DNA from: Kitasatospora viridis
Lineage (GTDB): Bacteria > Actinomycetota > Actinomycetes > Streptomycetales > Streptomycetaceae
Direction of reading: 5' to 3'
Assembly: GCF_007829815.1 (NCBI RefSeq)
Contig: NZ_VIWT01000001.1
Span: 1,325,501 to 1,389,500 of the forward strand
DNA: 64,000 bases
Part shown: in pieces, positions 1-10,605 of the stretch
Layout: every line of letters begins with the position of its first letter
How positions within the stretch are numbered: the stretch's first letter is position 1
Translations under genes and position numbers: made by a program
The notes under the pieces: model-generated
Told to the model about the DNA's origin: nothing
Databases searched by the model: none
What the model saw: the letters and a program-made list of their open reading frames with translations, nothing else

Positions 1-131
1 AGATCCTGGTCGGGCTGCACATGCTGGGCGCCTCGCTGGTGCTGATCGCCGCGCTGCGGATCCCGCTGGCACTGCGCACCCGGGACCCGCTGCCGGTCTC
101 CCTCCCGGTCCAGGAGGCCGTCGCGGCCTGA
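1..131 (+). CDS. ctaA: Heme A synthase (COX15/CtaA), C-terminal fragment
   Basis: Only the last 42 codons are in the window; the 5' part lies off the left edge. The frame reads a hydrophobic helix beginning LVGLHMLGASLVLIAALR and a short polar tail ending in TGA. Family knowledge: the last membrane helix of CtaA/COX15 carries a histidine in a similar context, and actinobacterial genomes often place ctaA next to ctaB and tkt, as here. The enzyme oxidises heme O to heme A for the aa3-type oxidase. The call rests on a short helix plus context. Another multi-pass membrane protein is possible. Confidence 0.65.
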   Translation, partial: ILVGLHMLGASLVLIAALRIPLALRTRDPLPVSLPVQEAVAA

Positions 132-150
132 ACCGCAGCAGACAAAGGAC

Positions 151-192
151 GAGGCCCCGACCCCCACTCCGCACCCGGGGGGTCAGGGCCTC
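151..192. terminator. Bidirectional terminator hairpin
   Basis: Arms 151-165 (starting GAGGCCCCGACC) and 178-192 pair over 15 bp with one mismatch and a 12-nt loop. It lies between the ctaA stop and the convergent gene that ends at 213, so it could serve both. No U-tract is seen, which is usual for Streptomyces. Confidence 0.6.
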
Positions 193-212
193 GCGCCGTT
201 CCGGCGGCCGGT

Positions 213-542
213 TCAGCCGCCGAGCTGGATGCCGGCCATCCGCTTCCACTCGTACGGGCCGGTGCGCACCTTCAGGCCGAGCTCGCCCTCGAAGTCGTCG
301 TGCAGCGTGATGCCCGCGAGTTCCGCGGCGCGGCGGCCGACGGCGTAGGTGGGCGCCACCTGGTCGCCCCAGGCGCCGTCCGCGCCGACCAGCACGATCC
401 GGGTGGCGGCCCGGCCGACGTACTCCACCACGCCGTCCGCGCTGCCGCCGTGCTGCTCGCTGAAGGCGGTCAGGTGCTTGGCGATCTTCTTGGCGCGACG
501 CTCGGTTCGGGCGTCCGGGGCGAGGGTCTCTGCGCTGCTCAT
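213..542 (-). CDS. Conserved hypothetical protein, 109 aa
   Basis: A small soluble protein with no signal peptide or membrane segment. The N-terminal third is charged and probably helical (RTERRAKKIAKHLTAF). The middle has an alternating hydrophobic pattern (TRIVLVGADGAWGDQVAP) suggestive of beta strands, and the end is basic with a conserved-looking WKRMAGIQLGG tail. I recognise it only as the kind of short protein conserved at this position among Streptomyces and can assign no function. It is convergent with ctaA and separated from ctaB by a strong terminator, so it is probably transcribed alone. The upstream ribosome-binding site is weak. Confidence 0.65.
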   Translation of the reverse strand: MSSAETLAPDARTERRAKKIAKHLTAFSEQHGGSADGVVEYVGRAATRIVLVGADGAWGDQVAPTYAVGRRAAELAGITLHDDFEGELGLKVRTGPYEWKRMAGIQLGG

Positions 543-617
543 GCCCGCATGCTACCCACGGGTATCCACCCCTGGCGACGGCCGGGGCGTGTGCCGCCGA
601 CCACAGGCACCCGAACG

Positions 618-659
618 CCGAACCGGCCCGGCCCCTCGGGAGGGGCCGGGCCGGTTCGG
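618..659 (-). terminator. Strong terminator hairpin downstream of ctaB
   Basis: Perfect 19-bp stem (618-636 with 641-659) closed by the tetraloop CGGG. It lies just past the ctaB stop codon and upstream of the 109-aa gene on the same strand, so it should insulate the two. Confidence 0.8.
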
Positions 660-660
660 T

Positions 661-702
661 GACGACGGGTCAGCGCGGGAAGACGACGGGTCAGCGCAGG
701 AA
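661..702 (-). repeat. 21-bp tandem duplication across the ctaB stop codon
   Basis: 661-681 and 682-702 are identical except for one base (GACGACGGGTCAGCGC followed by GGGAA or AGGAA). Each copy contains the same TCA, which is TGA on the coding strand, so the ctaB stop is present twice in frame 21 bp apart. If the first stop were read through, the added tail would be only a few residues. Confidence 0.85.
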
Positions 703-1638
703 GGGGTCCACCGCGACCGCGACCATCAGCAGCGTCAGGTAGGTGATGGACCAGTGGAACAGGCGCATCTCCTTGAGCTTGGCGCCCACCACCCCGGCCT
801 TGGCGCGGGCGTACAGCCCGTGCGCCTCCTTCAGCCAGAACGCGCCGAGCACGGCGGCGCTGGTCGGGTAGAGCCAGCTGGTGTGGTCCAGCGGCCAGAG
901 CGCCATCGAGACGGCCACCATGACCCAGCTGTAGATGACGATCTGTCGGGCCACCGCCAGGTTGCCCGCGGTCACCGGGAGCATCGGCACGCCCGCCTTG
1001 GCGTAGTCCTCGCGCACCTTCATGGAGAGCGGCCAGTAGTGCGGCGGCGTCCAGAAGAAGATCACCAGGAAGAGCACCAGCGGCACCAAGTTCAGCGAGT
1101 CGCGCACCGCGGCCCAGCCGACCAGCACCGGCATGCAGCCGGCGATCCCGCCCCAGACGATGTTCTGCGCGGTCCGCCGCTTCAGGCCCAGGGTGTAGAC
1201 GAGGACGTAGAAGAGGTATCCGCCGAGCGCCAGCGCCGAGGAGAGCCAGTTGACCAGCAGGCCCAGCCAGAGCGTGGAGGCCACGCCCAGCGCGATGCCG
1301 AAGACCAGCGCCTCGCGCGGCGAGACCATGCCGGTGACCAGCGGGCGCCGCTCGGTGCGGCTCATCACCGCGTCGATGTCGCGGTCGATGTACATGTTCA
1401 GCGCGTTGGCGCCGCCGGCCGAGAGGTAGCCGCCGAGGACGACCTCCAGCACCAGCAGGAGGTTCGGCACGCCGCGCTGCGCCAGGAACATCACCGGCAC
1501 CGTGCTCATCAGCAGCAGCTCGATGATCCGCGGCTTGGTCAGTGCGACGAATGCCCCGACACGGGCCCCCAGTGGCCGGTGCGCGGGGGTCGACCCGATC
1601 ACCCCGGCGGGGCGGGATTCGACGGCGGTCACGAACAC
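691..1638 (-). CDS. ctaB: Protoheme IX farnesyltransferase (heme O synthase)
   Basis: A UbiA-family membrane enzyme that attaches a farnesyl group to heme b, giving heme O, the precursor of heme A. The 315-aa product has the expected multi-pass profile (about nine helices). The prenyl-diphosphate-binding aspartate motif [15 protein letters not shown] lies near residues 80-95, a second conserved segment [15 protein letters not shown] near 190-205, and the family's typical C-terminus is AVAVDPFLR. The start is GTG, with a second GTG two codons later also possible. It is divergent from tkt and next to the ctaA fragment, so heme A genes flank the pentose-phosphate operon. It ends at a tandemly duplicated stop and a strong hairpin. 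Confidence 0.95.
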   Translation of the reverse strand: MFVTAVESRPAGVIGSTPAHRPLGARVGAFVALTKPRIIELLLMSTVPVMFLAQRGVPNLLLVLEVVLGGYLSAGGANALNMYIDRDIDAVMSRTERRPLVTGMVSPREALVFGIALGVASTLWLGLLVNWLSSALALGGYLFYVLVYTLGLKRRTAQNIVWGGIAGCMPVLVGWAAVRDSLNLVPLVLFLVIFFWTPPHYWPLSMKVREDYAKAGVPMLPVTAGNLAVARQIVIYSWVMVAVSMALWPLDHTSWLYPTSAAVLGAFWLKEAHGLYARAKAGVVGAKLKEMRLFHWSITYLTLLMVAVAVDPFLR

Positions 1639-2068
1639 CCCAACTGAAGATGAATCTTCGCAGTCGTAGCCGGGTCGAAGTGCTCGTGAATCCGTTCACG
1701 CTGCGCGTACCACGCCACCTTAGACGGTGCATATATCCCGATCCGCCTCGGGGTCTCCTGACGGGGCCCGACCGCACCCCCGTGGGTGAACTGCGCAGTT
1801 CGCCGAGGAGCGCGCGGGGACAAACCGGGCCAAGGTGGTACCGGCGCCGCCGGCACGGCGCACCCGCCGGCACCGGGAATCCACCCGCGAAACTCCGGGT
1901 TGTCGCGGTGCGGAAGGCAGCCCCCGGAGCGGGCGGTAGGCTCGGCCCTGGAAGCGGGACAACCCTCCGTGACCGGTGCAACCGAAGAAGCGTCAGGCCC
2001 ACAGTGACGTGGCCGGACCCGGTCCCTTCACGGGGTCATACCTCAATACGGAAGGAGCCCTGAGAAGG
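1639..2068. other. 430-bp intergenic region between divergent ctaB and tkt
   Basis: I see no credible coding sequence here; the frames crossing it lack actinobacterial codon bias and ribosome-binding sites. It should hold the divergent promoters. Notable items are an AT-rich patch near 1722-1740 (gcatatatcc), unusual for this genome, and a 14-bp perfect palindrome at 1788-1801. The tkt ribosome-binding site GAAGGAG is at 2051-2057. I could not place -10/-35 boxes with confidence. Confidence 0.6.
1788..1801. promoter_or_regulatory. 14-bp palindrome GAACTGCGCAGTTC, candidate operator
   Basis: A perfect dyad with no loop, too compact for a terminator, lying between divergent ctaB and tkt about 150 bp from the ctaB start and 270 bp from the tkt start. 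The size and symmetry suit a dimeric DNA-binding protein. No known regulator motif is claimed. Confidence 0.35.
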
Positions 2069-4168
<2,100 letters not shown>

Positions 4169-4201
4169 CGCCGGCTCAACAGACACAAGAGGACTGGAAT
4201 C

Positions 4202-5347
4202 ATGACTGACGCACTGAAGCGCCTCAGCGACGAAGGCGTGGCGATCTGGCTGGACGACCTCAGCCGCACCCGGCTGAACACCGGCAACCTGGCCGAGCTG
4301 GTGCAGACCAAGCACGTGGTGGGCGTCACCACCAACCCGACCATCTTCCAGAAGGCGATCGCCGGCAGCGGCGACACCTCCTACGACGGCCAGCTGCGCG
4401 ACCTGGCGGTCCGTCAGGTCACCACCGACGAGGCGATCCGCATGATCACCACCTCGGACGTGCGCGACGCGGCCGACGTGCTGCGCCCGGTCTACGACGC
4501 CAGCAACGGCCGCGACGGCCGGGTCTCCATCGAGGTCGACCCGCGGCTGGCCCACGAGACCGCGGCCACCGTGGCCGAGGCCAAGCAGCTGTGGTGGCTG
4601 GTGGACCGCCCGAACGTGCTCATCAAGATCCCGGCCACCAAGGCCGGGCTGCCCGCGATCACCGAGGTGATCGCCAAGGGGATCAGCGTCAACGTGACCC
4701 TGATCTTCTCGCTGGACCGCTACAAGGCCGTCATCGACGCCTTCCTGAGCGGTCTGGAGCAGGCCAAGGCCAAGGGCCTGGACCTGTCCTCGATCGAGTC
4801 GGTGGCCTCGTTCTTCGTGTCGCGGGTGGACACCGAGATCGACAAGCGCCTGACGGCGATCGGCACCGAGCAGGCCGTGGCGCTGCGCTCCAAGGCCGCG
4901 CTGGCCAACGCCCGGCTCGCCTACCAGGCCTACGAGGAGGTCTTCGGCTCGGTGGACGGCAAGAAGCCGGCCTCCGACCGCTGGGCCGCCCTGGAGGCCG
5001 CCGGCGCCAAGCCGCAGCGTCCGCTCTGGGCCTCCACCGGCGTCAAGGACCCGGCCCTGCCGGACACCCTGTACGTCACCGAGCTGGTCGCCCCCGGCAC
5101 CGTGAACACCATGCCCGAGGCCACCCTGGACGCCACCGGCGACCACGGTGAGGTCGCCGGCGACACCATCACCGGCAACTACGCCGACGCCGAGGGCGTG
5201 CTGGCCGCGCTGGCCGAGGTCGGCGTGGACTACGACGACGTGGTGCAGCTGCTGGAGGACGAGGGCGTGCAGAAGTTCGAGGCGTCCTGGCAGGAGCTGC
5301 TCGACACCGTGACCGCCTCGCTCGCCGGCTTCGCCGCCGGCGAGTGA
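4202..5347 (+). CDS. tal: Transaldolase
   Basis: Transfers a dihydroxyacetone unit between sedoheptulose 7-phosphate and glyceraldehyde 3-phosphate in the cytoplasm. The 381-aa product is the long actinobacterial form. The Schiff-base lysine is K142 in [12 protein letters not shown], with GVTTNPTIF near residue 40 and [15 protein letters not shown] near 200 as further family blocks. The C-terminal domain contains [11 protein letters not shown]. The ATG start follows an AGAGGA site, 33 nt after the tkt stop, so the two are surely cotranscribed. Together they close the carbon-shuffling half of the pathway whose oxidative half is encoded directly downstream. Confidence 0.96.
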   Translation: MTDALKRLSDEGVAIWLDDLSRTRLNTGNLAELVQTKHVVGVTTNPTIFQKAIAGSGDTSYDGQLRDLAVRQVTTDEAIRMITTSDVRDAADVLRPVYDASNGRDGRVSIEVDPRLAHETAATVAEAKQLWWLVDRPNVLIKIPATKAGLPAITEVIAKGISVNVTLIFSLDRYKAVIDAFLSGLEQAKAKGLDLSSIESVASFFVSRVDTEIDKRLTAIGTEQAVALRSKAALANARLAYQAYEEVFGSVDGKKPASDRWAALEAAGAKPQRPLWASTGVKDPALPDTLYVTELVAPGTVNTMPEATLDATGDHGEVAGDTITGNYADAEGVLAALAEVGVDYDDVVQLLEDEGVQKFEASWQELLDTVTASLAGFAAGE

Positions 5348-5376
5348 CCGCGACCCACTGAAGGCGGAGCCCACCA

Positions 5377-6960
5377 GTGAGCAATGCACAAGCATTTCCC
5401 GACCTAGAGGCCACCGAGGTCACGCAGGGCGAGAGCGTCCGGCAGACGAACCCGCTGCGCGACCCGGCCGACCGCCGGCTGCCGCGCATCGCCGGTCCGT
5501 CCGGCCTGGTCATCTTCGGCGTCACCGGGGACCTGTCCCGCAAGAAGCTGATGCCGGCGATCTACGACCTGGCCAACCGCGGCCTGCTGCCGCCGGGCTT
5601 CTCGCTGGTGGGCTTCGCCCGCCGCGAGTGGGAGGACGAGGACTTCGCGAAGGAGGTGCACGACGCCGTCAAGGACCACGCCCGGACCCCCTTCCGCGAG
5701 GAGGTCTGGCAGCAGCTCGCCAAGGGCATGCGGTTCATCCAGGGCGACTTCGACGACGACGACGCCTTCGACAGCCTGCGCGAGACCATCGAGGAGCTGG
5801 ACAAGGCGCAGGGCACCAGCGGGAACTTCGCGTTCTACCTCTCGGTGCCGCCGAAGTTCTTCCCCAACGTGGTGCAGCAGCTGAAGAAGCACGGGCTGGC
5901 CGACCCGCCGGCCGGCTCCTGGCGCCGCGCGGTGATCGAGAAGCCGTTCGGCCACGACCTGGAGAGCGCCCAGGAGCTGAACCGGATCGTCCACGAGGTC
6001 TTCCCGCGTGACGAGGTCTTCCGGATCGACCACTACCTGGGCAAGGAGACCGTCCAGAACATCCTGGCGCTGCGGTTCGCCAACTCGATGTTCGAGCCGA
6101 TCTGGAACCGGTCCTACGTGGACCACGTGCAGATCACCATGGCCGAGGACATCGGCATCGGCGGCCGGGCCGGCTACTACGACGGCATCGGCTCGGCCCG
6201 GGACGTGATCCAGAACCACCTGCTCCAGCTGATGGCGCTGACCGCCATCGAGGAGCCGGCGTCCTTCCACCCCAAGGCCCTGGTGGCGGAGAAGCTCAAG
6301 GTGCTCAGCGCCGTGCAGCTGCCCAAGGACCTGGGCCGGCACACCGTGCGCGGGCAGTACGCCACCGGCTGGCAGGGCGGCGAGGAGGTGCCCGGTTACC
6401 TGGACGAGGACGGCATCAACCCCGAGTCCAAGACCGACACCTACGCCGCGATCAAGCTGGAGATCAACAACCGCCGCTGGGCCGGGGTGCCGTTCTACCT
6501 GCGCACCGGCAAGCGGCTGGGCCGCCGGGTCACCGAGATCGCGGTGGTCTTCCAGCGCGCCCCGTACCTGCCGTTCGACTCCTACGCGACCGAGGAGCTG
6601 GGGCAGAACGCCCTGGTCATCCGGGTGCAGCCGGACGAGGGCGTCACCGTGCGGTTCGGCTCCAAGGTCCCGGGCACCTCGATGGAGGTCCGGGACGTCA
6701 CCATGGACTTCGCCTACGGCGAGTCCTTCACCGAGTCCAGCCCGGAGGCGTACGAGCGCCTGATCCTGGACGTGCTGCTCGGCGACGCCAACCTGTTCCC
6801 GCGGCACCAGGAGGTCGAGCTCTCCTGGCAGATCCTCGACCCGATCGAGAAGTACTGGGAGCAGCACGGCAAGCCCGCGCAGTACCCGGCCGGCACCTGG
6901 GGGCCGACCGAGGCTGACGAGATGCTCGCACGAGACGGCAGGAGCTGGCGCCGGCCATGA
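5377..6960 (+). CDS. zwf: Glucose-6-phosphate 1-dehydrogenase
   Basis: Oxidises glucose 6-phosphate to 6-phosphogluconolactone with NADP+, the entry to the oxidative pentose phosphate route. The 527-aa protein has the dinucleotide-binding GVTGDLSRKKLMPAIYDL near residue 50, EKPFGHDLESAQELN near 190, and the active-site signature RIDHYLGKETVQN near 217 with its catalytic histidine. A 45-residue N-terminal extension precedes the Rossmann fold, as in other actinobacterial forms. The GTG start is preceded by AAGGCGGAG. It begins 29 nt after tal, and its TGA overlaps the opcA start as ATGA, which fits stoichiometric expression with its assembly partner. Confidence 0.96.
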   Translation: MSNAQAFPDLEATEVTQGESVRQTNPLRDPADRRLPRIAGPSGLVIFGVTGDLSRKKLMPAIYDLANRGLLPPGFSLVGFARREWEDEDFAKEVHDAVKDHARTPFREEVWQQLAKGMRFIQGDFDDDDAFDSLRETIEELDKAQGTSGNFAFYLSVPPKFFPNVVQQLKKHGLADPPAGSWRRAVIEKPFGHDLESAQELNRIVHEVFPRDEVFRIDHYLGKETVQNILALRFANSMFEPIWNRSYVDHVQITMAEDIGIGGRAGYYDGIGSARDVIQNHLLQLMALTAIEEPASFHPKALVAEKLKVLSAVQLPKDLGRHTVRGQYATGWQGGEEVPGYLDEDGINPESKTDTYAAIKLEINNRRWAGVPFYLRTGKRLGRRVTEIAVVFQRAPYLPFDSYATEELGQNALVIRVQPDEGVTVRFGSKVPGTSMEVRDVTMDFAYGESFTESSPEAYERLILDVLLGDANLFPRHQEVELSWQILDPIEKYWEQHGKPAQYPAGTWGPTEADEMLARDGRSWRRP

Positions 6961-8120
6961 AGATCGACCTGACGGACACCACGTCCAGCAAGATCAACAG
7001 TGCCCTGATGGACGCCCGCCGGGCCAGCGGTTCGACCGCTGCCGGCATGGTGCTGACCCTGGTCATCGTGGTGGACGAGGGGAGCGCCTACGACGCCCTC
7101 AAGGCCGCCAACGACGCCTCCCGCGAGCACCCCTCGCGGATCCTCGCGGTGATCAAGCGGGCCGGCCGCTCGCCGCGGGCCCGCTCCGGCGCCCGGCTGG
7201 ACGCCGAGATCCTGGTCGGCTCTGACGCCGGCTCGGGCGAGACGGTGATCCTGCGGATGCACGGCGAGCTGGTCTCGCACGCGCAGTCCGTGGTGCTGCC
7301 GCTGCTGCTGCCCGACGCCCCGGTGGTGGTCTGGTGGCCGGAGAACGCCCCGCTGCACCCGGCCCAGGACCCGCTGGGCGCGATCGCCCAGCGCCGGATC
7401 ACCGACGCGGTCACCGCCGAGTCGCCGGTCGGCCAGCTGGCCGTGCGGGCCGACAGCTACGCCCCCGGCGACACCGACCTGGCCTGGACCCGGATCACCG
7501 GCTGGCGCTCGATGCTGGCCGCCGCGCTGGACCAGAAGCCGGTCAAGATCACCTCCGCGGTGGTCGAGGGCGAGTCGTACAACCCCAGCGTCGAGCTGCT
7601 CGGCCTATGGCTGCACGACCGCCTGCGGGTGCCGGTCCAGCGGATCGTCACCGACGGCCCCGGCATCACCGCGGTGCGGCTGCGCACCAAGGACGGCGAG
7701 ATCGTGCTGGACCGTCCCGACGGCCTGATGGGCACCCTGTCCATCCCGGGCGCGCCGGACCGGATCGTGGCGCTCAAGCGCCGCGAGACCAGCGAGCTGA
7801 TCGCCGAGGAGCTGCGCCGGCTGGACGAGGACGCCATCTACGCGGCGGCCGTGCGGACCAGCGTGGACACCCTGGAGGAGACCGACCGGGCCGCCGCCGC
7901 GCTGATCGCCGAGGCGACCCAGGAGGCGGTCGAGACCGCGGTCGAGGACGCCGCGGGTGCCGTGGTCGAGGCCGCGGTGGCCTCGCCCCGGGTGACCGCC
8001 AAGGTGCCGCAGACCCCGGCGAAGAAGGCGGCCAAGGCCACCAAGGCCGCGCCCAAGGCCGGCACCGGCAAGGCCGCCGGTGCCAAGAAGGCCGCGACCC
8101 GCAAGCGGAGCGCCGGGTGA
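6957..8120 (+). CDS. opcA: Glucose-6-phosphate dehydrogenase assembly protein OpcA
   Basis: OpcA is the redox-linked allosteric or assembly partner of Zwf, known from cyanobacteria and actinobacteria. The 387-aa product has the family's N-terminal LVIVVDEGSAYDALKAA and ILAVIKRAG segments and the central LPDAPVVVWWPENAP. The last 45 or so residues are unlike the rest: a Lys/Ala/Pro-rich, strongly basic tail (TPAKKAAKATKAAPKAG) resembling histone H1-type tails, which I do not regard as part of the OpcA fold. The start overlaps the zwf stop (ATGA) and the stop overlaps the pgl start (GTGA), so translation is probably coupled across all three genes. Confidence 0.94.
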   Translation: MKIDLTDTTSSKINSALMDARRASGSTAAGMVLTLVIVVDEGSAYDALKAANDASREHPSRILAVIKRAGRSPRARSGARLDAEILVGSDAGSGETVILRMHGELVSHAQSVVLPLLLPDAPVVVWWPENAPLHPAQDPLGAIAQRRITDAVTAESPVGQLAVRADSYAPGDTDLAWTRITGWRSMLAAALDQKPVKITSAVVEGESYNPSVELLGLWLHDRLRVPVQRIVTDGPGITAVRLRTKDGEIVLDRPDGLMGTLSIPGAPDRIVALKRRETSELIAEELRRLDEDAIYAAAVRTSVDTLEETDRAAAALIAEATQEAVETAVEDAAGAVVEAAVASPRVTAKVPQTPAKKAAKATKAAPKAGTGKAAGAKKAATRKRSAG

Positions 8121-8902
8121 GCCCCGCCCCCCAGTTGGTCGTGCACCGCGACAAGGAGCTGATGGCCCAGGCGGCCGCCGCCCGGCTGATCACCCGGATC
8201 GTCGACGCGCAGGCCGCCCGGGGCACCGCCTCCGTGGTGCTCACCGGCGGGCGCAACGGCAACGCGCTGCTCGCGGCCATCGCCGCCTCCCCGGCCCGGG
8301 ACGCGGTCGACTGGCCGCGGCTGGACCTGTGGTGGGGCGACGAGCGCTTCGTGCCCTCCGACGACCCGGAGCGCAACGCGGTGCAGGCGGCCGACGAGCT
8401 GCTGTCCAAGGTCCCGCTGGACCCGGCGCGGGTGCACTACATGCCCGCCTCGGACGGCGTGGACGGGGCCGACGTGGAACGGGCCGCCGAGCGGTACGCC
8501 GAGGAGCTGGCGGCCGCCGCCGGTGCCGAGGACCGCGCCGGGGTGCCCGCCTTCGACGTGCTGCTGCTCGGGGTCGGCCCGGACACCCACGTCGCCTCGC
8601 TCTTCCCCGAGCACCCGGGCGTGCGGGAGACCGCGCGCACGGTGGTCGGGGTGCGCGGGGCGCCGAAGCCGCCGCCGACCCGGGTCTCGCTGACCCTGCC
8701 CGCGATCCGGGCGGCCCGCGAGGTCTGGCTGCTGGCGGCCGGCGAGGACAAGGCGGCCGCGGTGGCGCTGGCGCTCAGCAACCCCGGCGAGCTGCAGGCG
8801 CCGGCCTCCGGCGCCCGCGGCACGGCCCGCACGCTCTGGCTGCTGGACCGGGCCGCGGCGGCCCAGCTGCCGCCGGCGCTCTACCCGCCAGCCTCCGCCT
8901 GA
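8117..8902 (+). CDS. pgl: 6-phosphogluconolactonase
   Basis: Hydrolyses 6-phosphogluconolactone, the product of Zwf, to 6-phosphogluconate. The 261-aa product belongs to the NagB/DevB fold: VVLTGGRNGNALLAAI near residue 45, WWGDERFVPSDDPERN near 75, and LLLGVGPDTHVASLFPEHP near 150, which holds the conserved catalytic histidine region. The GTG start at 8117 overlaps the opcA stop (GTGA), and the family N-terminus aligns there. In-frame sequence upstream is out of frame with opcA and not real. It is the last gene of the operon. A heptad repeat carrying stop codons and a very strong terminator follow. Confidence 0.95.
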   Translation: MSPAPQLVVHRDKELMAQAAAARLITRIVDAQAARGTASVVLTGGRNGNALLAAIAASPARDAVDWPRLDLWWGDERFVPSDDPERNAVQAADELLSKVPLDPARVHYMPASDGVDGADVERAAERYAEELAAAAGAEDRAGVPAFDVLLLGVGPDTHVASLFPEHPGVRETARTVVGVRGAPKPPPTRVSLTLPAIRAAREVWLLAAGEDKAAAVALALSNPGELQAPASGARGTARTLWLLDRAAAAQLPPALYPPASA

Positions 8903-8930
8903 GGCCTGAGGTCTGAGGCCTGAGGCCTGA
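8900..8930 (+). repeat. 7-bp tandem repeat placing TGA in all three frames
   Basis: The unit TGAGGCC (one copy TGAGGTC) recurs from the pgl stop codon onward, giving TGA at 8900, 8907, 8914, 8921 and 8928. Because 7 is not a multiple of 3, the five stops cover every forward frame. Confidence 0.85.
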
Positions 8931-8931
8931 C

Positions 8932-8984
8932 GGAACGCCAGGAGGGGCGGTGCACATCGAGTGCACCGCCCCTCCTGGCGTTCC
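8932..8984. terminator. 24-bp perfect-stem bidirectional terminator
   Basis: Arms 8932-8955 (beginning GGAACGCCAGGAGGGG) and 8961-8984 pair perfectly over 24 bp with a 5-nt loop (ATCGA). It lies between convergent pgl and rbpA and is one of the strongest hairpins in the window. Confidence 0.88.
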
Positions 8985-9004
8985 GGGCCCTTGCTGAGCC
9001 GGGA

Positions 9005-9340
9005 TCAGATCTCGCCGCGCAGCTTCGCCAGCGCCTCGGCCAGGATCGCCTCGCCGTCCGCGTCCGTGCGGCGCTCCCGCACGTAGGCCAGGTGCGTCTT
9101 GTACGGCTCGTTGCGCGAGGGCGCGGGCGGGTTGTGCTCGTCCTGCCCGGCCGGGAACCCGCAGCGCGGGCAGTCCCAGGTGTCCGGGATGACGGCCTCG
9201 GCGGCGAAGCTGGGGCGCGTCTCGTGCTTGTTGGCGCACCAGAAGGAGATCCGGTTGCGGGGGGCGGATTCGCCGCGCTCCGCTTCACCCATCGGGCCGG
9301 CCCCGACCCTGCTGCCTCGAATGGCGTTGCCACTTGCCAC
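9005..9340 (-). CDS. rbpA: RNA polymerase-binding protein RbpA
   Basis: An actinobacteria-specific transcription factor that binds the principal sigma factor and RNA polymerase and stabilises the open complex. The 111-aa product shows the basic N-terminal tail and core RGSRVGAGPMGEAERGE, a zinc/structural cysteine set (FWCANKHE with WDCPRCGFPAGQD), and the C-terminal sigma-interaction domain YKTHLAYVRERR to LAKLRGEI. The start is the GTG at 9340, with AGGGAG about 7 nt upstream. Longer in-frame starts add sequence the family lacks. It stands alone between the pgl terminator and secG. The family is often under sigma-R control in Streptomyces, but I could not place such a promoter convincingly. 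Confidence 0.95.
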   Translation of the reverse strand: MASGNAIRGSRVGAGPMGEAERGESAPRNRISFWCANKHETRPSFAAEAVIPDTWDCPRCGFPAGQDEHNPPAPSRNEPYKTHLAYVRERRTDADGEAILAEALAKLRGEI

Positions 9341-9482
9341 GGTCTGACTCCCTGCATGCCCTTGACGGCCTGGGGATGCCCAGGCGCTGCCGACCGGCCG
9401 CCCGCTGCGGTCAGTGGCAAGTTGTCCTAGTGTACGGAGCGGATAACGATCTGTCCGCACCGCATTCGGAACTGAGTCCGGA

Positions 9483-9719
9483 TCAGCCCTTGACCTTCAT
9501 CAGCAGACCCAGTACGACGATGCAGGCGAACCAGCCGATGCCGATGACCACGGTGATCCGGTCCAGGTTGCGCTCGGCCACCGCAGAACCGCCGCCGGCC
9601 GAGAGCGAGCCGCCGCCGAACATGTCGGACAGACCGCCGCCCTTGCCCTTGTGCAGCAGCACCAGGACGACGAGCATCAGGCTGAAGACGATCAGGGCAA
9701 TCGAGAACCCGAGAACCAC
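9483..9719 (-). CDS. secG: Preprotein translocase subunit SecG
   Basis: A small inner-membrane subunit of the SecYEG channel that aids SecA-driven export. The 78-aa product has two membrane helices, about residues 2-21 and 55-73, joined by the diagnostic loop LLHKGKGGGLSDMFGGG. The GTG start gives the usual length. It follows tpiA on the same strand, with a hairpin in the 95-nt gap, the common actinobacterial gap-pgk-tpiA-secG order. Read-through from tpiA plus its own promoter is plausible. Confidence 0.94.
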   Translation of the reverse strand: MVLGFSIALIVFSLMLVVLVLLHKGKGGGLSDMFGGGSLSAGGGSAVAERNLDRITVVIGIGWFACIVVLGLLMKVKG

Positions 9720-9758
9720 GGCGGGACCAACTCTCTCGTAACTGGCTCATCTGGCGAA

Positions 9759-9790
9759 GGGCCGGGCCCCCGGGTATAGGGGTCCGGCCC
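9759..9790 (-). terminator. Hairpin between tpiA and secG
   Basis: Arms 9759-9770 (GGGCCGGGCCCC) and 9779-9790 pair over 12 bp including one wobble, with an 8-nt loop. It probably attenuates tpiA transcription into secG. Confidence 0.6.
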
Positions 9791-9814
9791 AAAGACTACG
9801 TTGCTGCGGGGGCG

Positions 9815-10600
9815 TTAGCCTACCGCCTGCTCGCGGTAACGCACGATCCGGACGAACTCGTCGGCGTCCAGCGAGGCGCCGCCGATCAGGCCGCCGTCGA
9901 TGTCCGGCTTGGCCATCAGACCGGCCGCGTTCCCGGCCTTCATCGAACCGCCGTAGAGCACCCGGACCTTGTCGGCCAGCTCGGCGTCGTACAGCTCGGC
10001 GAGCCGGGCCCGGATCGCGGCGCAGACCTCCTGCGCGTCCTCCGGGGTGGCCACCTCGCCGGTGCCGATCGCCCAGACCGGCTCGTAGGCGACGACGATC
10101 GACTCGGCGTCCGCGGCGGACAGCCCGTCGAGCGCACCGTCCAGCTGGGCCAGGGTGTACTCGACCTGGGTGCCGGCCTTGCGGATCTCCAGCGGCTCGC
10201 CGACGCACAGGATCGGGGTGATCCCGTTCCGGTAGGCGGCCTTGACCTTGGCGTTGACGATCTCCTCGTTCTCGCCGTGGTACTGCCGGCGCTCGGAGTG
10301 GCCGATCACCGCGTAGCCGCACTTCAGCTTCGCCAGCATCGGGCCCGAGACCTCGCCGGTGTAGGCGCCGCCGTCGTGCGCCGAGATGTCCTGCGAGCCG
10401 TACTTGATCTTCAGCTTGTCGCCGTCCACCAGGGTCTGCACCGAGCGCAGGTCGGTGAACGGGACCAGCACGGCCACCTCGACGGCCTGGTAGTCCTTGT
10501 CGGACAGGGCGAAGGCCAGCTTCTGCGTGTGCTGGATCGCCTCCAGGTGGTTGAGGTTCATCTTCCAGTTGCCCGCCATCAGCGGGAGACGCTCTGTCAT
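9815..10600 (-). CDS. tpiA: Triosephosphate isomerase
   Basis: Interconverts dihydroxyacetone phosphate and glyceraldehyde 3-phosphate. The 261-aa TIM barrel shows every catalytic element: AGNWKMNLN with the electrophilic lysine near residue 12, VIGHSERR with the histidine near 100, [13 protein letters not shown] with the base glutamate near 170, and the phosphate-gripping [14 protein letters not shown] and GLIGGASLD near the end. The ATG lies 5 nt after the pgk stop, so it is cotranscribed with pgk. It acts directly upstream of Gap and Pgk in the same cluster and receives glyceraldehyde 3-phosphate also produced by the Tkt and Tal enzymes encoded nearby. Confidence 0.97.
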   Translation of the reverse strand: MTERLPLMAGNWKMNLNHLEAIQHTQKLAFALSDKDYQAVEVAVLVPFTDLRSVQTLVDGDKLKIKYGSQDISAHDGGAYTGEVSGPMLAKLKCGYAVIGHSERRQYHGENEEIVNAKVKAAYRNGITPILCVGEPLEIRKAGTQVEYTLAQLDGALDGLSAADAESIVVAYEPVWAIGTGEVATPEDAQEVCAAIRARLAELYDAELADKVRVLYGGSMKAGNAAGLMAKPDIDGGLIGGASLDADEFVRIVRYREQAVG

Positions 10601-10605
10601 TGCTC

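Noticed and set aside
8960..9460. Longer N-terminus for RbpA starting at an upstream methionine
   Set aside because: The extra 40 residues run through the promoter region, are not part of the known family, and the GTG with AGGGAG gives the normal protein.
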